Source: Megalonaias nervosa
Taxonomy: Eukaryota > Mollusca > Bivalvia > Unionida > Unionidae
Direction of reading: 5' to 3'
NCBI GenBank assembly: GCA_016617855.1
Contig: JAECUM010001120.1
Span: 62,001 to 126,000 of the forward strand
Length of the DNA stretch: 64,000 nt
The notes beneath the pieces are model-generated. The model was given only the letters and a program-made list of their open reading frames with translations. It was not told the DNA's origin and did no database searches. The translations under genes and the position numbers were made by a program. Positions 61,311-64,000 of this stretch are shown here, one piece after another. Each line of letters starts with the position of its first letter. The stretch's first letter is position 1.

Positions 61311-62844
61311 TCACCCAAGAGTGATATAGAACCCTTTGACATGAACGGTTCAATATTCTCCATAATAAAATCAGACTGGGGTTTATTAGACCCAACAAAT
61401 GTATTGCTTTCAATACATGACCGTGACCTTGACCTCTTAGAAATAAGAGCATTTGGGATAGGTCTATCCTGATTCTGATGCCTATATTTCAATCTGAAGC
61501 AATCAGAAATGATGTGTCCTTTTTTCTTGCAATAGGTACACATAGGAATAGACAAGGATTTTGAATCAAGTTTATCAGAAGCTTGAGTTTTAGAAGTTGT
61601 GCCAGATTGAGTTTTAGAAGGAGCCATTATTAGGCTGAAATACCTTTCTACCAGTAGACTGCTGAGTGAAAGATTTGCTTACAACAGGAACTTTATGAGT
61701 TAAAGAATACTTGTCATCAGCAAGAGCAGCATTTTCCAAGGTTTCGATCTTATGCTCTTCAAGATGATTTTTAATGTCATTAGGAACACAGTTCTTGAAC
61801 TCTTCAAGTAATACAAGTTGTTCGAGACTTTCATAATCATGTTCAACTTTCTTGACTAAGCAGCATCTCTCAAATAACTGCTCTTTTTCTCTTGCAAATT
61901 CAACATAAGTTTGTCCAGCTTCTTTTCTAGTTTCTGAATTTTTGCCAATCAGCCTCAGGGACTAACGCATAACCCCTTAAGATGCATTCCTTAACCAAAT
62001 CATAGTCAGAACTTTGCTGTACTGACAGGGATGCATAGATATCTCGGGCCTTGCCAAAAAGTACACATTGCAATAATTGAGTCCAATGCTCCCTTGGCCA
62101 TTTCAAATTTTCAGCAACTTTTTCAAAATAAATAAAATTTTTGTCAACTTCTTTTTCTCTAAAAGGGGGCACTAACCTGATATTTCTTGTAATGTCAAAA
62201 CTTGAATCTGTATGTAATAAAGTGGGATCGTGCTTTTCACTTACCAGCTTAAATTCTTTCATTTTAATTTGAAATTCCCTTTCATCCTTCTCTTTTTCAA
62301 ATTGTAACTGTTTATCTTTCTCCCTCTCCTGTCTCTCTCTCTCCTCTTTCTCAAATTGTAATTGTTTATCTTTCTCCCTCTCCTGTCTCTCTCTCTCTCC
62401 TCTTTCTCAAATTGTAATTTCATTTGTTTATCATTCTCTCTTTCCTGTCTCTTTCTCCTTCTCTTCAAACTGCAACTGCAATTGTTTCTCTTTCTCTCTT
62501 TCCTCTTTCTGAAGCTCGAGCTTCCTCAACTCCAATTCCATCTTTTATTTCATTTTTAATTCCATTACTTTTATGTCAGAGTCTGATACCGACTTACTGA
62601 CCGAAGCCAAAACACTTTTATCAAAAACATTCTTCTCTACCAAATATTGAATCAAAATATTTTTAATTTCTTGTTTCATTAAGGAAGATTTTGCTTCAGA
62701 AAGATCGTACTTTCTGGCAAGTTCAAGCAACTCATCTTTTTTCAGACTATCCAACTGCTCCTGAGTAGGACTAGAAAGAAAAGTCTCCACTTTTAATGAC
62801 ATTGTGAATGAAAGCCTGTTGTTTTCACTAAAGATTTCAAACAA
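61311..62844 (-). pseudogene. Gypsy gag: N-terminus, charged repeats, SCAN-like capsid, zinc knuckle
   Basis: Structural protein of the particle. The likely start is the ATG at 62802 (MSLKVETFLSS), within an ORF open from 62844. A leucine-rich N-terminal part (ELLELARKYDLSEAK) is followed by an in-frame TAA near 62545, then a highly charged Glu/Lys/Arg region built from ~57-bp DNA repeats (62270-62500), predicted coiled coil. Next come RLVPPFREKEVDKNFIYFEK and WTQLLQCVLFGKARDIYASL of the capsid (61927-62262), an EFAREKEQLFERCC-type SCAN-like segment in another frame (to about 61640), and a zinc knuckle CTYCKKKGHIISDC with CX2CX4HX4C spacing (about 61505-61545). At least three frame changes or stops. 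Confidence 0.85.
62270..62500 (-). repeat. ~57-bp tandem repeats inside gag
   Basis: Blocks with tttctcaaattgtaattgtt and tatctttctccctctcctgt recur about every 57-60 bp, about 3.5 copies. They expand the charged coiled-coil region of gag. Confidence 0.82.
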
Positions 62845-62960
62845 AATGTAAAATAGTACTTGGGATTTAAAAACTAAGGGAATTTAATTTCAAAAATCAA
62901 TTTTCTGAAATATTTAGCCAAATTTCACATATCCAAGGACAAGCAAACCAAATTTTCCCT

Positions 62961-63890
62961 TGTTATGTATAGGCTCGTACAAAAGTAATGAGAGAAAAGA
63001 GTGAAACCAACAAGCTTTATAAATTTTAACAAAATAATTTACTTCCCTAGAAAACAATATAAAAATTGGAAATAGGACTTATGGTTTGTGAATATAATCC
63101 AAAATTTAATCCTAAGATTGAATAATATAAGTCCTATCACTAAACAATTCTAATAGAATTCGGGTTTGAATCTCGATGAAATTGCAATATGGAAGTGATG
63201 ACGTCAGATGATGTCTGTACTGATGGTAACAGATTCTCGACTGAATCACAGTTTATAATGTTTCCATTAAACTCCAGAATAAATTTCCACTGAATTTCTT
63301 TCTCCCAGAACTTTTATAAATATAAAGCACTTGTTTAGTTTTCTAGAGAATAAATTATTAAATCCAAAACACAGATGAACTTCAAAAACAATCTACAATT
63401 GAAACACCTTGTACCTTCAAAGTGTTAAAAATACGACTGACTGGAAAGCTCTCAGAATGAGTATTAAACCCAACTAAAACGTCATTTCATTCCCGCATGA
63501 TGGGTCACGTGGTCTTTTAACATTTGAACAGCACAATAAAAAAAATGAAATTTATCACGTAGGCAAGAACAGCCCTATCTAAGAACCAAATTCTCACACT
63601 GAAAATATATAAAAAAAGAAAGACTGTTTACAGTTCAGCTAACATGCGGGCTGAAATGACCTTAGCAATAGTTAATTGTCTTCACTCAATGTTTACAAAA
63701 TCTATGAACCGGAGTGAGCTAAAAATAGTGCCAATGTAATATTTTTACGTTCTAAACAAACTGAATTTACTGGAAGAAATATCGAATCCTGTGAAAATAA
63801 TCATTACAATAAAATGTAATGAAACAAAATTAAAATAAAAAAGAATTTTAAAACTAACACACAAGCAATTTATTTACATTATACGTAACA
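62961..63890 (-). repeat. 5' LTR of the gypsy element
   Basis: Begins TGTTATG and ends CGTAACA on the plus strand. In element orientation it is the promoter-bearing LTR. Confidence 0.95.
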
Positions 63891-64000
63891 GTGGTCAGTA
63901 TATTTGGTGGAAGAAGAACCATGGGAAGAAATAATGACCCATGGCAAGCTACTGACAAACTTTCTCACACAGCCAGGTTGTACGAACTCAAGACTCATGA
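63891..64000 (-). mobile_element. SINE family B, part 2, running off the window
   Basis: Continues the SINE interrupted at 56945: gtggtcagtatatttggtgg, then agaagaacc, ctactgacaaactttctcac and the start of the tRNA-like head. Confidence 0.85.

Larger units (their letters stand above)
56946..63890 (-). mobile_element. Ty3/gypsy retrotransposon with copia-like pol order (Gmr1-like)
   Basis: A 6945-bp element: two ~930-bp LTRs around a 5079-bp interior read on the minus strand. Reading order is gag, protease, integrase, reverse transcriptase, RNase H. The RT and RNase H are of gypsy type, but the integrase precedes them, the order known for Gmr1-group gypsy elements and Ty1/copia. It interrupts a SINE B copy. 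Flanking pentamers are GTGAT (56941-56945) and GTGGT (63891-63895), one mismatch. A purine-rich run, ATGGGTGGAAG on the minus strand (57882-57892), abuts the 3' LTR as a polypurine tract. The primer-binding site was not identified. Pol carries several stops and frameshifts. Confidence 0.93.

Noticed and set aside
62937..62960. Primer-binding site next to the 5' LTR
   Set aside because: Sequence after the LTR does not clearly match a tRNA 3' end that I could name.

Overview
The window is eukaryotic genomic DNA with low gene density. It is dominated by transposable elements, long AT and other dinucleotide microsatellites, tRNA-derived SINEs and many minisatellites. The mix (Polinton, Gmr1-like gypsy, Tx1/L1-like LINE, hAT, several SINE families, a lone aerolysin/ETX-type gene) suggests a marine mollusc, probably a bivalve. 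That is an inference: no host gene here fixes the species.

Layout. 1-5380: two diverged copies of a ~0.9 kb repeat, a SINE and a 68-bp minisatellite. 5381-19291: a decayed Polinton/Maverick bounded by inverted repeats. Its left arm carries remnants of integrase, a zinc-ribbon protein, an adenain-like protease and a possible capsid gene on the minus strand. Its right arm carries protein-primed DNA polymerase B on the plus strand. A dead Tx1/L1-like LINE (about 9.2-14.1 kb) sits inside it. 19.3-27.3 kb: microsatellites, a duplicated block, a solo LTR and a degenerate ~130-bp repeat. 27585-28346: one intact ORF for an aerolysin/ETX-MTX2-type protein, with a nearby polyadenylation signal. 28.4-40.9 kb: satellites (26, ~59, 37, 76 and 31 bp units), SINEs and a small hAT-like MITE. 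40.98-43.64 and 47.34-49.19 kb: two paralogous segments, one carrying a 1.45 kb hAT element, the other two expanded minisatellites. Between them lie a second solo LTR and two arrays (65 and 44 bp). 49.3-50.3 kb: fold-back elements. 52096-56478: two phase-compatible exons of an unidentified minus-strand gene. 56946-63890: a nearly complete Ty3/gypsy element on the minus strand, inserted in a SINE.

The gypsy element is the most distinctive item. Its pol order is protease, integrase, reverse transcriptase, RNase H, as in Ty1/copia and the Gmr1 group, instead of the usual gypsy order. The intact coding potential in the window is the ETX-like ORF and the two exons. Every transposon gene seen carries stops, frameshifts or altered catalytic residues. 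All coordinates, divergence counts and homology calls were made by eye.
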